NCBI RefSeq assembly: GCF_030687835.1
Contig: NZ_CP117449.1
Span: 3,534,001-3,598,000 of the forward strand
Direction of reading: 5' to 3'
DNA: 64,000 bases
From: Pseudomonas hefeiensis
GTDB lineage: Bacteria; Pseudomonadota; Gammaproteobacteria; Pseudomonadales; Pseudomonadaceae
Below the pieces are notes generated by a model. That model did no database searches, was not told where the DNA came from, and was given only the letters and a program-made list of their open reading frames with translations. Every line of letters begins with the position of its first letter. Within the stretch, counting starts at the first letter, position 1. This document shows positions 1-7,273 of the stretch, one piece after another. The position numbers were made by a program, and so were the translations under genes.

Positions 1-69
1 GTCTAAAGCGTCCGTGTAGGTCTCGCGCAGTTGTCTTGCTGATCGGCTTTGCCTTCGGCATGGCGACGT

Positions 70-183
70 AGATAGCACGATAGGTCGCAGCGCTCCGCCA
101 ACAACGCATTCAACATGAACTTCGATGATGGCAATCAGAACAACAACGACAAGAACAACGAGCTCCGCGTCCGCCCCGTCCGC
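70..183 (+). repeat. Diversity-generating retroelement template repeat (TR)
   Basis: Read in frame 1 from position 76, this stretch spells the end of a DGR-type variable domain: Asn-rich codons (AAC at 100, 103, 112, 118, 139, 142, 145, 154, 157; AAT at 133) followed by the residues ELRVRPVR at 160-183. AAY codons are the hallmark of DGR templates, because adenine mutagenesis of them gives many amino acids but no stop. The last 21 bases (163-183) are GC-rich and almost free of A, as expected for the IMH-like end where retrohoming starts. Frame 1 has stops at 4, 40 and 73, so this copy is not part of a translated target gene. The left border is approximate because the cognate variable repeat is outside the window. 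Confidence 0.85.
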
Positions 184-1285
184 AGATTCGAACGTTGGTC
201 CCTACCCGTTCAGCGATCTGGTCCAGGCCTATTACGACTGCCGACGCTCCAAGCGCAACAGCGACAGTGCGCTGGCCTTCGAAATGGACCTGGAGCGAAA
301 CCTGATCGAGCTGCACAACGACCTGACCGCCGGCACTTACCGGCCAGGCCGCTCCATTTGCTTCGTGGTCACCCGACCAAAAGCCCGGGAAGTCTGGGCC
401 GCAGCTTTTCGGGACCGCGTCGTCCACCACCTGTTGTACAACCATGTGGCCCCGCGCTTCTACGCCAGCTTCATAGCGGACAGTTGCGCATGCATCCCCG
501 GGCGCGGAACGTTGTACGCCGCCCAGCGCATTGAATCGAAGATCCGCGGCGCCAGCAAGAACTGGTCGAGGCCGATCTTCTACCTCAAGTGCGACCTGGC
601 GAACTTCTTCGTCGCCATCGACAAAGAGGTACTGCGCCAGCAGTTGGCCGCCAAGATCACCGAGCCCTGGTGGTTGTCCCTGGCCGAACAGATCCTGATG
701 CACGACCCTCGCGAGGATTACGAGGTGCGCAGCCCTGCCCATCTGTTCAACCGCGTGCCGCAGCATAAGCGCCTGACCGCTCAGCCCGCGCGCCTCGGCC
801 TGCCCATCGGCAACCTGTCCTCGCAGTTCTTCGCGAACGTGTACCTGAACGCCCTGGACCAGTTCGCCAAGCACCGGCTCGGCGCCAAGCACTACATCCG
901 CTACGTCGATGACTTCGTGTTCCTGCATGAGTCGCCGCAGCAGCTCAGCGCCTGGCTGGCAGAGGTGGAGTCCTTCCTGCCCAGCCTGGGCGCGAAGCTG
1001 AACCCGAAGAAGACGATTCTTCAGCCCGTGGATCGAGGCGTCGACTTCGTCGGGCACGTCATCAAGCCCTGGCGGCGTACCACCCGCAAGCGGGCGCTGG
1101 GCCAGGCACTGAAGCGAACAGCCGCGGCGCCTGCCGAGGATCTACGCGAAACCGCCAACAGCTACTTCGGCCTGCTCAGCCAGGCAAGCCACAGTGAAAA
1201 AGACCGGGCCGCCCTGGCTCGCGTCGTGTTGAAGCGCGGCCATGTCGTCAACGGTGCGCTGACAAAGACCTATCCAAGGAAATGA
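125..1285 (+). CDS. DGR reverse transcriptase
   Basis: RNA-directed DNA polymerase of the DGR/group II-related type, 386 aa from this ATG. Visible motifs: the RT2 aspartate in FYLKCDLANFF (D157), the RT4 block GLPIGNLSSQ (225-234), which is the form typical of DGR enzymes, the catalytic YVDD box (260-263), and a thumb-side LNPKKTILQPVDRGVDFVGH. It would copy the adjacent TR RNA into cDNA with errors opposite adenines. The N-terminal conserved part (PFSDLVQAYYDCRRSKRNS) begins near base 206. No standard start lies between the TR and this block; the next in-frame ATG at 284 would delete it. The reading frame therefore seems to begin inside the TR, giving an odd Thr-rich leader. No extra nuclease or group II maturase domain is seen. 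Confidence 0.9.
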   Translation: MMAIRTTTTRTTSSASAPSADSNVGPYPFSDLVQAYYDCRRSKRNSDSALAFEMDLERNLIELHNDLTAGTYRPGRSICFVVTRPKAREVWAAAFRDRVVHHLLYNHVAPRFYASFIADSCACIPGRGTLYAAQRIESKIRGASKNWSRPIFYLKCDLANFFVAIDKEVLRQQLAAKITEPWWLSLAEQILMHDPREDYEVRSPAHLFNRVPQHKRLTAQPARLGLPIGNLSSQFFANVYLNALDQFAKHRLGAKHYIRYVDDFVFLHESPQQLSAWLAEVESFLPSLGAKLNPKKTILQPVDRGVDFVGHVIKPWRRTTRKRALGQALKRTAAAPAEDLRETANSYFGLLSQASHSEKDRAALARVVLKRGHVVNGALTKTYPRK

Positions 1286-1296
1286 GGGTATCCGTG

Positions 1297-1854
1297 ATGA
1301 AAAAACTATTCTGGCGCCTAGTCGCGAGGCTACTTGCTCGCCCGGCGATTTCTGGCTGGCTCACCCGCCGCGCCTACCAAACCCCGTATCAACACATCAT
1401 GTCAGCCGATGGCCAGGAGATGTATATGGGTCGATGGTGGCTGTTCAATCCCTACTCCAGGACGACGCACAAACCAGCGCTTTGGTGGTGCCCTTGGTCG
1501 CTCAGGATCCACCACATCATGCGTCCGGACGCTGATCGTGACCTGCACGACCACCCCTGGAATGCCCGGACGATCATCTTGTGCGGCTGGTATACGGAGC
1601 AGCGATTGCTTTCTAGCGATGATCCAGCACTGGCCGGCCTCAACGTCCCATCAAACGCCCAAGCCACGGAGTACATCGACCGCCGCCCAGGCGACACCGC
1701 TCAACTTCGGCACGGCGAGTACCACCGCATCGACCAGGTATCCCCCGGCGGCGTCATCACCCTCTTCATCACCAGCAAGTGGCGCGGTGACTGGGGATTC
1801 CTCGTAAACGGCGTGAAGGTGCCATGGCGCACCTACACCAATTCGGATAGCTGA
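1297..1854 (+). CDS. Cupin-like phage protein next to the RT
   Basis: A 185-aa protein starting 11 bp after the RT stop. I chose the ATG at 1297 because GAGGG precedes it by 8 nt. An alternative ATG at 1282 overlaps the RT stop as ATGA. After a basic N-terminus, the body has a beta-rich, His/Trp-rich look: RDLHDHPWNARTIILCGWY, then GDTAQLRHGEYHRI and GGVITLFITSKWRG. The HxH...H arrangement resembles a small-molecule-binding cupin barrel. Close spacing to the RT suggests co-transcription with the DGR. Function is unknown; such proteins are seen in Pseudomonas prophages. The cupin assignment comes from the motif pattern only. Confidence 0.6.
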   Translation: MKKLFWRLVARLLARPAISGWLTRRAYQTPYQHIMSADGQEMYMGRWWLFNPYSRTTHKPALWWCPWSLRIHHIMRPDADRDLHDHPWNARTIILCGWYTEQRLLSSDDPALAGLNVPSNAQATEYIDRRPGDTAQLRHGEYHRIDQVSPGGVITLFITSKWRGDWGFLVNGVKVPWRTYTNSDS

Positions 1855-1868
1855 CGGGAGCGTGCAGG

Positions 1869-2678
1869 ATGAACAGTCAATGGAAACTAGTGCCGGTCGA
1901 GCCGACCGAAACGATGGTGATAAACGGTTTTGAATCGGAGCCAAACGAGTGCTTCACCGATGAGGCAGTCTGGGAGCAGTACCAGGAGATGAGCGGCTGT
2001 CAGCAAGCGGCGTTCCGCGCGAAGCTGTGCTGGGGTGCCATGCTTGGTTCTGCCCCTTCGGCGCCTACCGATGGACAGGTCGAAGTAGTCGCTGTGGTCA
2101 GTGAGCAAGGCAAGTACTTCAAGGAAACATTTGTTGAGCATCGTCCAGGGATTGACCGGCTGCTCGTCGGCACTGAGCTGGTAGACCGCGCCCACGTCAT
2201 CCGGCTCACCGCCGAGCGTGACGCCCTGCAGCTGCTCCTGAACGCAGCGGATCAGCTGAACGACGAGCTGGCGCGCGATAAGGACCGGCTGGATGCACTG
2301 GAGTCAAATTGCTGGGACGTGCGCTTCGATAGCAGCCCCAACGGCGATGCCGGCGACAGCAACATCAGCATTGAGATCGTCGGTCACTGGATGGACAAGC
2401 CAAACGAGCGCGTCATCGGTGAGAACTATAGCGAGAACCTGCGCGCTGCGATTGACCAGGCGATGACAGCTCCGGCGTATCCGCCTGCTCGTCCGGAATA
2501 TCCAGAGACAGAAGCGGCCAAGGATGAAGACTGGCGCATGCACCCGTGCAAGCAAGGTCACCGCGACGTCGGGGCGGCCGGCGGCGTTGCGCACTGCTAC
2601 ACCTGCGACGAGAAGATCGAAGCGGCCACCACGCAAGAAGCCTTCGACGGCTGGAACGCAACACACCCTCAGCAGTAA
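1869..2678 (+). CDS. Phage accessory protein with C-terminal Cys/His cluster
   Basis: A 269-aa acidic protein preceded by GGGAGCGTGCAGG. The N-terminal half (about 1-65) resembles small phage early proteins beginning 'W.LVPVEPTETM'. A short helical, coiled-coil-prone stretch follows (about 110-140, RLTAERDALQLLLNAADQLNDEL split by charged residues). The last 50 residues hold HPCKQGH, then HCYTCDEKIEA and AFDGWNATH. That spacing is reminiscent of Lar-type zinc-ribbon proteins, some of which modulate host restriction. I do not recognise the whole protein and infer no function beyond a phage or island accessory role. It sits in a run of same-strand genes leading to the integrase. Confidence 0.6.
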   Translation: MNSQWKLVPVEPTETMVINGFESEPNECFTDEAVWEQYQEMSGCQQAAFRAKLCWGAMLGSAPSAPTDGQVEVVAVVSEQGKYFKETFVEHRPGIDRLLVGTELVDRAHVIRLTAERDALQLLLNAADQLNDELARDKDRLDALESNCWDVRFDSSPNGDAGDSNISIEIVGHWMDKPNERVIGENYSENLRAAIDQAMTAPAYPPARPEYPETEAAKDEDWRMHPCKQGHRDVGAAGGVAHCYTCDEKIEAATTQEAFDGWNATHPQQ

Positions 2679-2724
2679 CCCCTCCCCCTTCAAAGTCAGC
2701 CGCTATAGCGGCAAGGACGAAGTC

Positions 2725-3162
2725 ATGCCTGAAGAAAGGAAAACAGCCGGTCCAGACCACTACCGGTACGTCGACACCATCGGGCCGGACGGCCTGACCG
2801 TGACGATGCAAACCTGGGTGGCATACGCCGAAACGCCGATGTGTTGGTATCTGCTGAGTGAGCCAGAACACGAACGCTTGATGCGTGGCTGGCTGAGCGA
2901 GATAGGTGCAAAAAAAGCGCGGAAACGCGTACTCAAGCACCAGTATTACAGCTCTCGGTGCTTCGCCTACCAGGAAAAAGAGCGGGCTCTTAACTCGTAC
3001 AAGTGCAGAAAGGAATGGCAGATCCGGCACGCCACGCTCTCGCTGGAGCGCGCCAAAGCCGCCATCGGTTATTTCGGCGACTCGACTGTGACGGTGACGG
3101 ATCCACCCAGCGAGGCCGTTATTCCGAGCGACTACATCCAAAACTCATTTGCTTGGGAGTGA
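2725..3162 (+). CDS. Hypothetical phage protein, 145 aa
   Basis: The start at 2725 (MPEERKTAGPDHYRY) has a modest AAGGA upstream and avoids a low-complexity Arg/Pro-rich extension that is only the shadow of the previous gene. The protein is basic in its middle (KKARKRVLKHQYYSSRCFAYQEKERALNS in pieces) and shows no membrane segment or signal peptide. It ends 4 bp before the next start, consistent with an operon. No family is recognised. Its position between small prophage genes makes a phage early or moron role likely but unproven. Confidence 0.55.
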   Translation: MPEERKTAGPDHYRYVDTIGPDGLTVTMQTWVAYAETPMCWYLLSEPEHERLMRGWLSEIGAKKARKRVLKHQYYSSRCFAYQEKERALNSYKCRKEWQIRHATLSLERAKAAIGYFGDSTVTVTDPPSEAVIPSDYIQNSFAWE

Positions 3163-3166
3163 CGCC

Positions 3167-3601
3167 ATGACCGACTACACCGAACTGAAACGGCTGGCCG
3201 AGGCGGCTACCCCGCAAGAGTTCGATACAGCCGAAGACAAAACAGAAAACGGCTATATCGAATGTCCGCACTGCGGAGGCAGTGGCGAAGTCGAACTTGA
3301 GGGGGACTATTGCAACTATGACGGCGCAGCAATTGGCGTTCAGTTCTATGGCGTCGGTCATGAGTTTGGGGCTGCCGAGGCCTACTACCGAGCCGCCAAC
3401 CCTGCCGCCGTCCTGGCATTGATCGCTGAGAACGAAGCGCTGCGCCAAGCCCTCCAGGATATTGCCGCCCAGCTTGAAGGAAACATCCGCCCCACCGTCC
3501 GTGACTGCGTAAACGGGCAGAAAAACGTCCAGGACATCTATGGCTACTGCGATCAGATCGAATCGATTGCAGCGGCAGCGATGAAGGAGCCACAGCCATG
3601 A
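3167..3601 (+). CDS. Ea22-like phage protein
   Basis: A 144-aa protein beginning MTDYTELKRLAEAATPQ, a start typical of the Ea22/ead-like early proteins of lambdoid and Pseudomonas phages. GGGAG lies just upstream of the ATG. A single CPHCGGSGEVE motif near residue 35 is a CxxCxGxG element like those of DnaJ zinc fingers, but only one copy is present. A helical stretch AVLALIAENEALRQALQDI follows. Its last codons overlap an ATG at 3598. The role of this family is not established. The family call rests on the N-terminal pattern and the context. Confidence 0.6.
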   Translation: MTDYTELKRLAEAATPQEFDTAEDKTENGYIECPHCGGSGEVELEGDYCNYDGAAIGVQFYGVGHEFGAAEAYYRAANPAAVLALIAENEALRQALQDIAAQLEGNIRPTVRDCVNGQKNVQDIYGYCDQIESIAAAAMKEPQP

Positions 3602-3651
3602 TCCCCCCCCCTGCTCTACATGGCCTGGCTTGTGTATCGAGGGCCCAGGCC

Positions 3652-3984
3652 ATGAGCGATCAGCAATTGCTGGAACTTGCCGCCAAGGCCGCGGGCATGG
3701 ATCCGCCATTCGACAAGAACGGCGTGAGCTCCGCCTGGGTCGGCACCATGGAAAACGGTCACTGGTGGAACCCGCTGGATGACGACGGTGATGCGCTGCG
3801 CTTGGCCGTGCAACTGGACCTGTTGATCTACTCGTACTCCGCTGAACAGAAATGCGTCGCCAAGTGGTTCGCTGAAGGCTTCGTTGTCGAGTATTGGCAC
3901 TGGAATCAGAGCCAGGGCCAGGGCGCCGCAATGCGCCGCGCCATCGTCCGAGCGGCCGCTGAAATCGGTAAAGCCACCTCCTAA
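3652..3984 (+). CDS. DUF2591-like (NinX-type) phage protein
   Basis: A 110-aa protein from MSDQQLLELAAKAAG. I prefer the ATG at 3652 to the one at 3598: the longer form overlaps the previous stop (ATGA) but adds a Pro-rich leader across a run of eight C residues. The core WWNPLDDDGDALRLAVQLDL matches the general look of DUF2591 phage proteins (acidic loop followed by a conserved 'ALRLAV' helix). The protein is soluble, without signal peptide. It is one of two genes here with related features; the other begins at 4033. Function is unknown. Confidence 0.55.
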   Translation: MSDQQLLELAAKAAGMDPPFDKNGVSSAWVGTMENGHWWNPLDDDGDALRLAVQLDLLIYSYSAEQKCVAKWFAEGFVVEYWHWNQSQGQGAAMRRAIVRAAAEIGKATS

Positions 3985-4032
3985 CCCCAATCCACCTACA
4001 GCCTGCCGGTGAACGGCGGGCGAGGAGTTCCT

Positions 4033-4398
4033 ATGCCTGAGAAAAAATCCATCCAAGATTTGCATGGCGCTGACTTGGCCCTGTGGGCTGCCCGAGCCCA
4101 AGGAATCGAAGAGAGGAAGCAGATCAAGCTGTACGCCTCTGGGCCTTGCCTCTACCGGGACACTGGACCGGGCGGTGAGCCCTTCCCGTTTCGCCCCGAC
4201 TCGCACCTGGGGGACGCAGCCATCCTCATTCATGAGATGACAGCGGCCGGCATCCTCACCCTGTTTGCGCACGGCGCGCAGTTCGAGGCCGAAGGCTTTG
4301 GACACGTGGGGTTTTCTGGAGGCGCCTCGACAGCGCTGACCCGCTGCTACATCGCCTGGAAACTCGGGCAAGACTTCACGGCGACGCCGACCAACTAA
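4033..4398 (+). CDS. Second DUF2591-like phage protein
   Basis: A 121-aa protein whose ATG at 4033 follows a clear GAGGAG. It contains ADLALWAARAQGIE near the start and FRPDSHLGDAAILIHEM in the middle, a layout like DUF2591/NinX-type proteins (N-terminal helix, aromatic-acidic loop, then a helix), though without the DDDGDAL block of its upstream neighbour. It ends with an aromatic YIAWKLGQDF helix. No catalytic motif is visible. It lies 41 bp before the DUF4224-like gene in the same direction. The family assignment is tentative. Confidence 0.55.
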   Translation: MPEKKSIQDLHGADLALWAARAQGIEERKQIKLYASGPCLYRDTGPGGEPFPFRPDSHLGDAAILIHEMTAAGILTLFAHGAQFEAEGFGHVGFSGGASTALTRCYIAWKLGQDFTATPTN

Positions 4399-4438
4399 TT
4401 AACCACCTTCTGCCGCCACGCTCGGCATGGAGCAGCTC

Positions 4439-4645
4439 ATGAGCATCCAATTTCTATCCCACGAGGAGGTTTGCGAGCTGACCGGCGCGCGAACCAAGGC
4501 AGGGCAGATCCAAAACCTGAAAAAAAACGGCGTTCGGCACACGATCAAAGTCAACGGGTGGCCGAGCGTTACGGCCATGGCCGTGACCGCAGTCGGAATT
4601 TTTGAATCAGAAAAACCCGTGTGGACACCACGTAAGGCTGGCTGA
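4439..4645 (+). CDS. DUF4224-like small protein, possible excisionase
   Basis: A 68-aa protein; the chosen ATG at 4439 follows GGAGCAGCTC. The sequence MSIQFLSHEEVCELTGART followed by KAGQIQNLKKNG resembles the DUF4224 family. These are short winged-helix-like proteins usually found directly upstream of phage integrases and thought to act as excisionase or recombination directionality factors. The stop is 1 bp before the integrase ATG, so the two are surely co-translated. The excisionase role is inferred from position and size only. Confidence 0.7.
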   Translation: MSIQFLSHEEVCELTGARTKAGQIQNLKKNGVRHTIKVNGWPSVTAMAVTAVGIFESEKPVWTPRKAG

Positions 4646-4646
4646 A

Positions 4647-5678
4647 ATGGGACGACGACCAAGCAAACCCGGCTCTATAGCCCGGCTTCGTGAGCGCAAG
4701 AAGCGCAGCGGCCGGGTGTATTACTACTACGACACTGGCGGAAAAGACCGTAAAGAAATTCCATTAGGAAGTGATTACGGGCTGGCAATCATGGAGTACG
4801 CCAAGCTTGAGCGTGATCGCACCGCAACTGACTTGGTTTCCAAGGTGATCACCTTCCGCTACGTCGCCGAGAAATACATGGTCGACGTCGTTCCGACGAA
4901 AGGCAAGCTGACGCAGCTCGACAATAAACGGGAGCTGAAAAACCTGATCGCGTTTTTCGATGATCCGCCAGCGCCCCTGGAAACTATCGAACCCCTTCAC
5001 GTCAGACAGTACCTAACCTGGCGCAAGGCCGCACCGGTAAGGGCAAACCGTGAGAAGGCTTTGCTCAGCGCGATATGGAACTTCGCCAGGGATAAAGGCT
5101 ACACAGCCCTCGCCAACCCGTGCGCAGGCATCAAGGGAAACAAGGAAACCGGCCGGAACACTTACGTCGAGGATGAGCTGTTCAAGCGCGTCTACGATAA
5201 AGCCGACGTCGGCTTGCAGGATGCGATGGACCTTGCCTACCTAACGAGCCAACGGGTGACCGACACAAGGTTGATGGACGAGCGAGACCTTCGCGGCGGA
5301 CAGCTGTGGGTACTGCAGGGCAAGACGAAAGCGAAGCTCCGGATTGAGGTAACGGGCGAACTGAAGGTTTTGATTGATCGAATCATGTCCCGGAAGTCAG
5401 AACACAAGGTCCGCTCGACGCGGCTGATCGTTACAGAGGATGGCACACCGATGACGGTGGCAATGTTGCGCAGGAGGTTTGACTTGGCCAGGGAAGCGGC
5501 CGGGGTGCCAAAAGCTGAGTTTCAGATGCGCGACTTGCGCGCCAAGGCAGGTACAGATAAAGCAGAGTCCAGCGGTGATATCTTGCAAGCCAGAGATCAA
5601 CTTGGGCATACGACCGTGGTGATGACCGAGCAATACATCAGGAATCGCAAGGGCAAAAAAGTAATGCCTACCAAGTGA
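4647..5678 (+). CDS. Phage-type tyrosine integrase
   Basis: Site-specific tyrosine recombinase, 343 aa from the ATG at 4647, one base after the upstream stop (an ATG at 4602 would overlap that gene). The N-terminus (MGRRPSKPGSIARLRERKK) resembles a small arm-binding domain of lambdoid-type integrases. The core catalytic set is visible: TSQRVTDTRL (first Arg), a GKTKAKLRIEV beta-hairpin Lys, RDLRAKAGTD (the box where many enzymes have HxLR), LGHTT, and the Tyr nucleophile in TEQYIRNRKG. The gene points at a tRNA-Leu 83 bp downstream, the usual arrangement when the integrase uses the tRNA 3' end as attachment site. It looks intact, so excision is possible if the left attachment site survives. 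Confidence 0.92.
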   Translation: MGRRPSKPGSIARLRERKKRSGRVYYYYDTGGKDRKEIPLGSDYGLAIMEYAKLERDRTATDLVSKVITFRYVAEKYMVDVVPTKGKLTQLDNKRELKNLIAFFDDPPAPLETIEPLHVRQYLTWRKAAPVRANREKALLSAIWNFARDKGYTALANPCAGIKGNKETGRNTYVEDELFKRVYDKADVGLQDAMDLAYLTSQRVTDTRLMDERDLRGGQLWVLQGKTKAKLRIEVTGELKVLIDRIMSRKSEHKVRSTRLIVTEDGTPMTVAMLRRRFDLAREAAGVPKAEFQMRDLRAKAGTDKAESSGDILQARDQLGHTTVVMTEQYIRNRKGKKVMPTK

Positions 5679-5707
5679 ATTGCGGACCAGCATCAAAATT
5701 GCGGACC
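5678..5707. repeat. Two 11-bp direct repeats after int
   Basis: The 11-mer AATTGCGGACC occurs at 5678-5688 and again at 5697-5707, a 19-bp period, starting at the integrase stop codon and lying between int and the tRNA. Short direct repeats here are typical of integrase or excisionase arm-binding sites. That role is inferred. Confidence 0.5.
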
Positions 5708-5716
5708 GGAAACAAA

Positions 5717-5752
5717 CAAGGGTTTGCTTCAGCTTTCGCTCGCAAACCCTTG
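5717..5752. terminator. Hairpin between int and tRNA-Leu
   Basis: A perfect 11-bp inverted repeat (CAAGGGTTTGC / GCAAACCCTTG) with a 14-nt loop. On the plus strand it is followed by GATTTTAGA and on the minus strand by TTTGTTTCC. It may end both int transcription and the leftward tRNA-Leu transcript. The U-tracts are short, so efficiency is uncertain. Confidence 0.55.
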
Positions 5753-5760
5753 ATTTTAGA

Positions 5761-5795
5761 TGGTGCCCGAAGCCGGAATCGAACCGGCACGCCCT
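5761..5795. other. Candidate prophage attachment core (att) in the tRNA 3' end
   Basis: The 3' third of tRNA-Leu (T-arm plus acceptor strand) faces the integrase. Tyrosine integrases of this type recombine within such segments. The second copy would be at the other end of the element, left of this window, so the exact core cannot be fixed from here. The boundary given is only the most probable range. Confidence 0.4.
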
Positions 5796-5847
5796 TACGA
5801 GCGGGGGATTTTAAGTCCCATGCGTCTACCAGTTTCGCCATTCGGGC
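5761..5847 (-). tRNA. tRNA-Leu (anticodon UAA)
   Basis: On the minus strand an 87-nt gene runs from GCCCGAATGGCG to an encoded CCA end. The acceptor stem GCCCGAA/TTCGGGC, the D-arm with CTGGTAGACGC, the anticodon loop containing TTAA (anticodon UAA), a long variable arm as in class II tRNAs, and the T-arm GGTTCGATTCC are all visible. It lies directly beside the integrase, with its 3' end facing it, and is the likely integration target. The gene itself is complete, so the insertion restored or left intact the 3' part. Confidence 0.95.
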
Positions 5848-5992
5848 GGTAGCGCGGTCAACCTTATGGACATCAGCGTGGAGCAGATGTGCCAGCTGAG
5901 GCTGGTGCAGCAAGAGGGGGAATATATACATCCCTTCCCGTCGAAGCAAGGTCGCTTCTGTCCTTTTCAAGACAAAACCTGTCGCTGCTCCG

Positions 5993-6031
5993 AAAATAAA
6001 AAAGCTCCGTAAATCATGGATCTACGGAGCT
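5993..6031 (-). terminator. Rho-independent terminator after tRNA-Cys
   Basis: Minus-strand stem AGCTCCGTA/TACGGAGCT followed by a T-rich run (complement of the AAAATAAAAAA ending at 6003). It lies just downstream of tRNA-Cys and separates it from tRNA-Leu. Confidence 0.85.
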
Positions 6032-6040
6032 GTTTTAAAG

Positions 6041-6114
6041 TGGAGGCCGAAGTCGGAATCGAACCGGCGTAGGTGGATTTGCAATCCACTGCATAACCAT
6101 TTTGCTATTCGGCC
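6041..6114 (-). tRNA. tRNA-Cys (anticodon GCA)
   Basis: A 74-nt minus-strand gene with acceptor stem GGCCGAA/TTCGGCC and encoded CCA. The D-arm contains AAAATGGTTATGC, the anticodon stem-loop TGGATTGCAAATCCA gives anticodon GCA, and the T-arm is GGTTCGATTCC. It is followed downstream by a strong terminator and then by tRNA-Leu on the same strand. Confidence 0.95.
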
Positions 6115-6493
6115 TCAAGACGCTTGATGCAAGAACGCTACATCAACCGCGTACAAACCTGATCAGGAAACCAGACGCTTACTAAGCTCTATCTCCTTGA
6201 AAACATTGAGATTTTTTACGCCCCAGTGCGTTCGATGGGCGCAATTATGTACTCATTTGCCTAGGCTGACAACCCCTTGATTTCAAAAAAAATTCGTCCA
6301 ACGGCCAGCTTCCGCCCGACAACTACATAGGTGTGCGAAGGCCTCTGGGGCTACGTCGCAACCCAGCGGAGCAAGCTCCCTCGTCACGGAGAACTTCATG
6401 GACCCGTGGAGGCAGTCGCAGCCCTGCCCCATTTATGGGTAACATACCGGCCTTCCCCGCAGCCACCTGCGCCCTGCCAAATAAGCCCATTTC
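6115..6493. other. Intergenic region between tRNA-Cys and the TSUP gene
   Basis: About 380 bp without a credible gene. It must hold the divergent promoters for tRNA-Cys (leftward) and the permease (rightward). A partial REP-like fragment (GCGGAGCAAGCTCCCTCG, near 6366-6384) is visible. No further RNA gene is recognised. Confidence 0.5.
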
Positions 6494-7273
6494 ATGCCTT
6501 TCGAACTCAGCGTTGACCTTACCACCCTCGCTATCCTGATCGTCGTCGCCTTCATTGCCGGTTTCATCGATGCCATTGCCGGCGGAGGTGGCCTGTTGAC
6601 CACCCCAGCCCTGCTGACTGCCGGCTTGCCCCCCCATCTGGTTCTGGGCACCAACAAGCTCAGCTCGACCTTCGGCTCGGCCACGGCCAGTTTCACGTTC
6701 TACAAGCGCAAGCTGTTCCATCCAAGGCAGTGGACCCATGCCCTCGTCGGCACGCTGGTCGGTGCCTTGGCCGGCGCCATCGTCGCCCATTACCTGCCCG
6801 CCGAGTGGCTGAACAAGATGCTGCCAGTGATCGTCTTCGCCTGTGGCCTGTACCTGTTGTTCGGTGGTACGCCCAAGGCGCCGCTGGACAGCGACGCACC
6901 AATCAGCAAGACCTGGCAAGCTCCTCAGGGCTTCAGCCTGGGCTTCTACGACGGCGTGGCCGGTCCTGGCACGGGTGCGTTCTGGACTGTCAGCAGCCTG
7001 CTGCTCTATCCCATCGATCTGGTGAAGGCCAGTGGTGTGGCCCGCAGCATGAATTTCGTCAGCAACATCGCGGCGCTGTCAGTGTTCATTTTTTCGGGGC
7101 AAGTGGATTGGATCATCGGCCTGAGCATGGGGCTGTCGGTGATGGTGGGGGCATTCTTTGGCGCGCGCACCGCCATCAGCGGCGGCGCGAAATTCATCCG
7201 ACCGGTGTTCATCACCGTGGTGCTGGGCTTGACCGTACGCCTAGCCTGGCAGCACTGGTTCAGCGTGGCCTAA
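6494..7273 (+). CDS. TSUP-family permease (TauE/SafE, YfcA-like)
   Basis: A 259-aa integral membrane protein. The N-terminal segment [30 protein letters not shown] carries the Gly-rich signature of the TSUP/TauE-SafE (DUF81) family. A mirrored second half follows, with [15 protein letters not shown] after the central cytoplasmic loop, giving about eight membrane segments. Family members export sulfite or sulfonates or move other organic anions; YfcA-type proteins have no firmly known substrate. The gene stands alone on the plus strand and converges with nudC, overlapping its 3' end by about 33 bp. Confidence 0.85.
   Translation: MPFELSVDLTTLAILIVVAFIAGFIDAIAGGGGLLTTPALLTAGLPPHLVLGTNKLSSTFGSATASFTFYKRKLFHPRQWTHALVGTLVGALAGAIVAHYLPAEWLNKMLPVIVFACGLYLLFGGTPKAPLDSDAPISKTWQAPQGFSLGFYDGVAGPGTGAFWTVSSLLLYPIDLVKASGVARSMNFVSNIAALSVFIFSGQVDWIIGLSMGLSVMVGAFFGARTAISGGAKFIRPVFITVVLGLTVRLAWQHWFSVA

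Noticed and set aside
115..534. Plus-strand frame starting MNFDDGNQNNND as a separate gene
   Set aside because: Its first part is the untranslated DGR template and the rest is a frame-shadow of the RT; no RBS is present.
5717..5752. Hairpin as an attachment-site core
   Set aside because: It lies outside the tRNA and looks like a terminator; integrases of this type normally use the tRNA 3' end.
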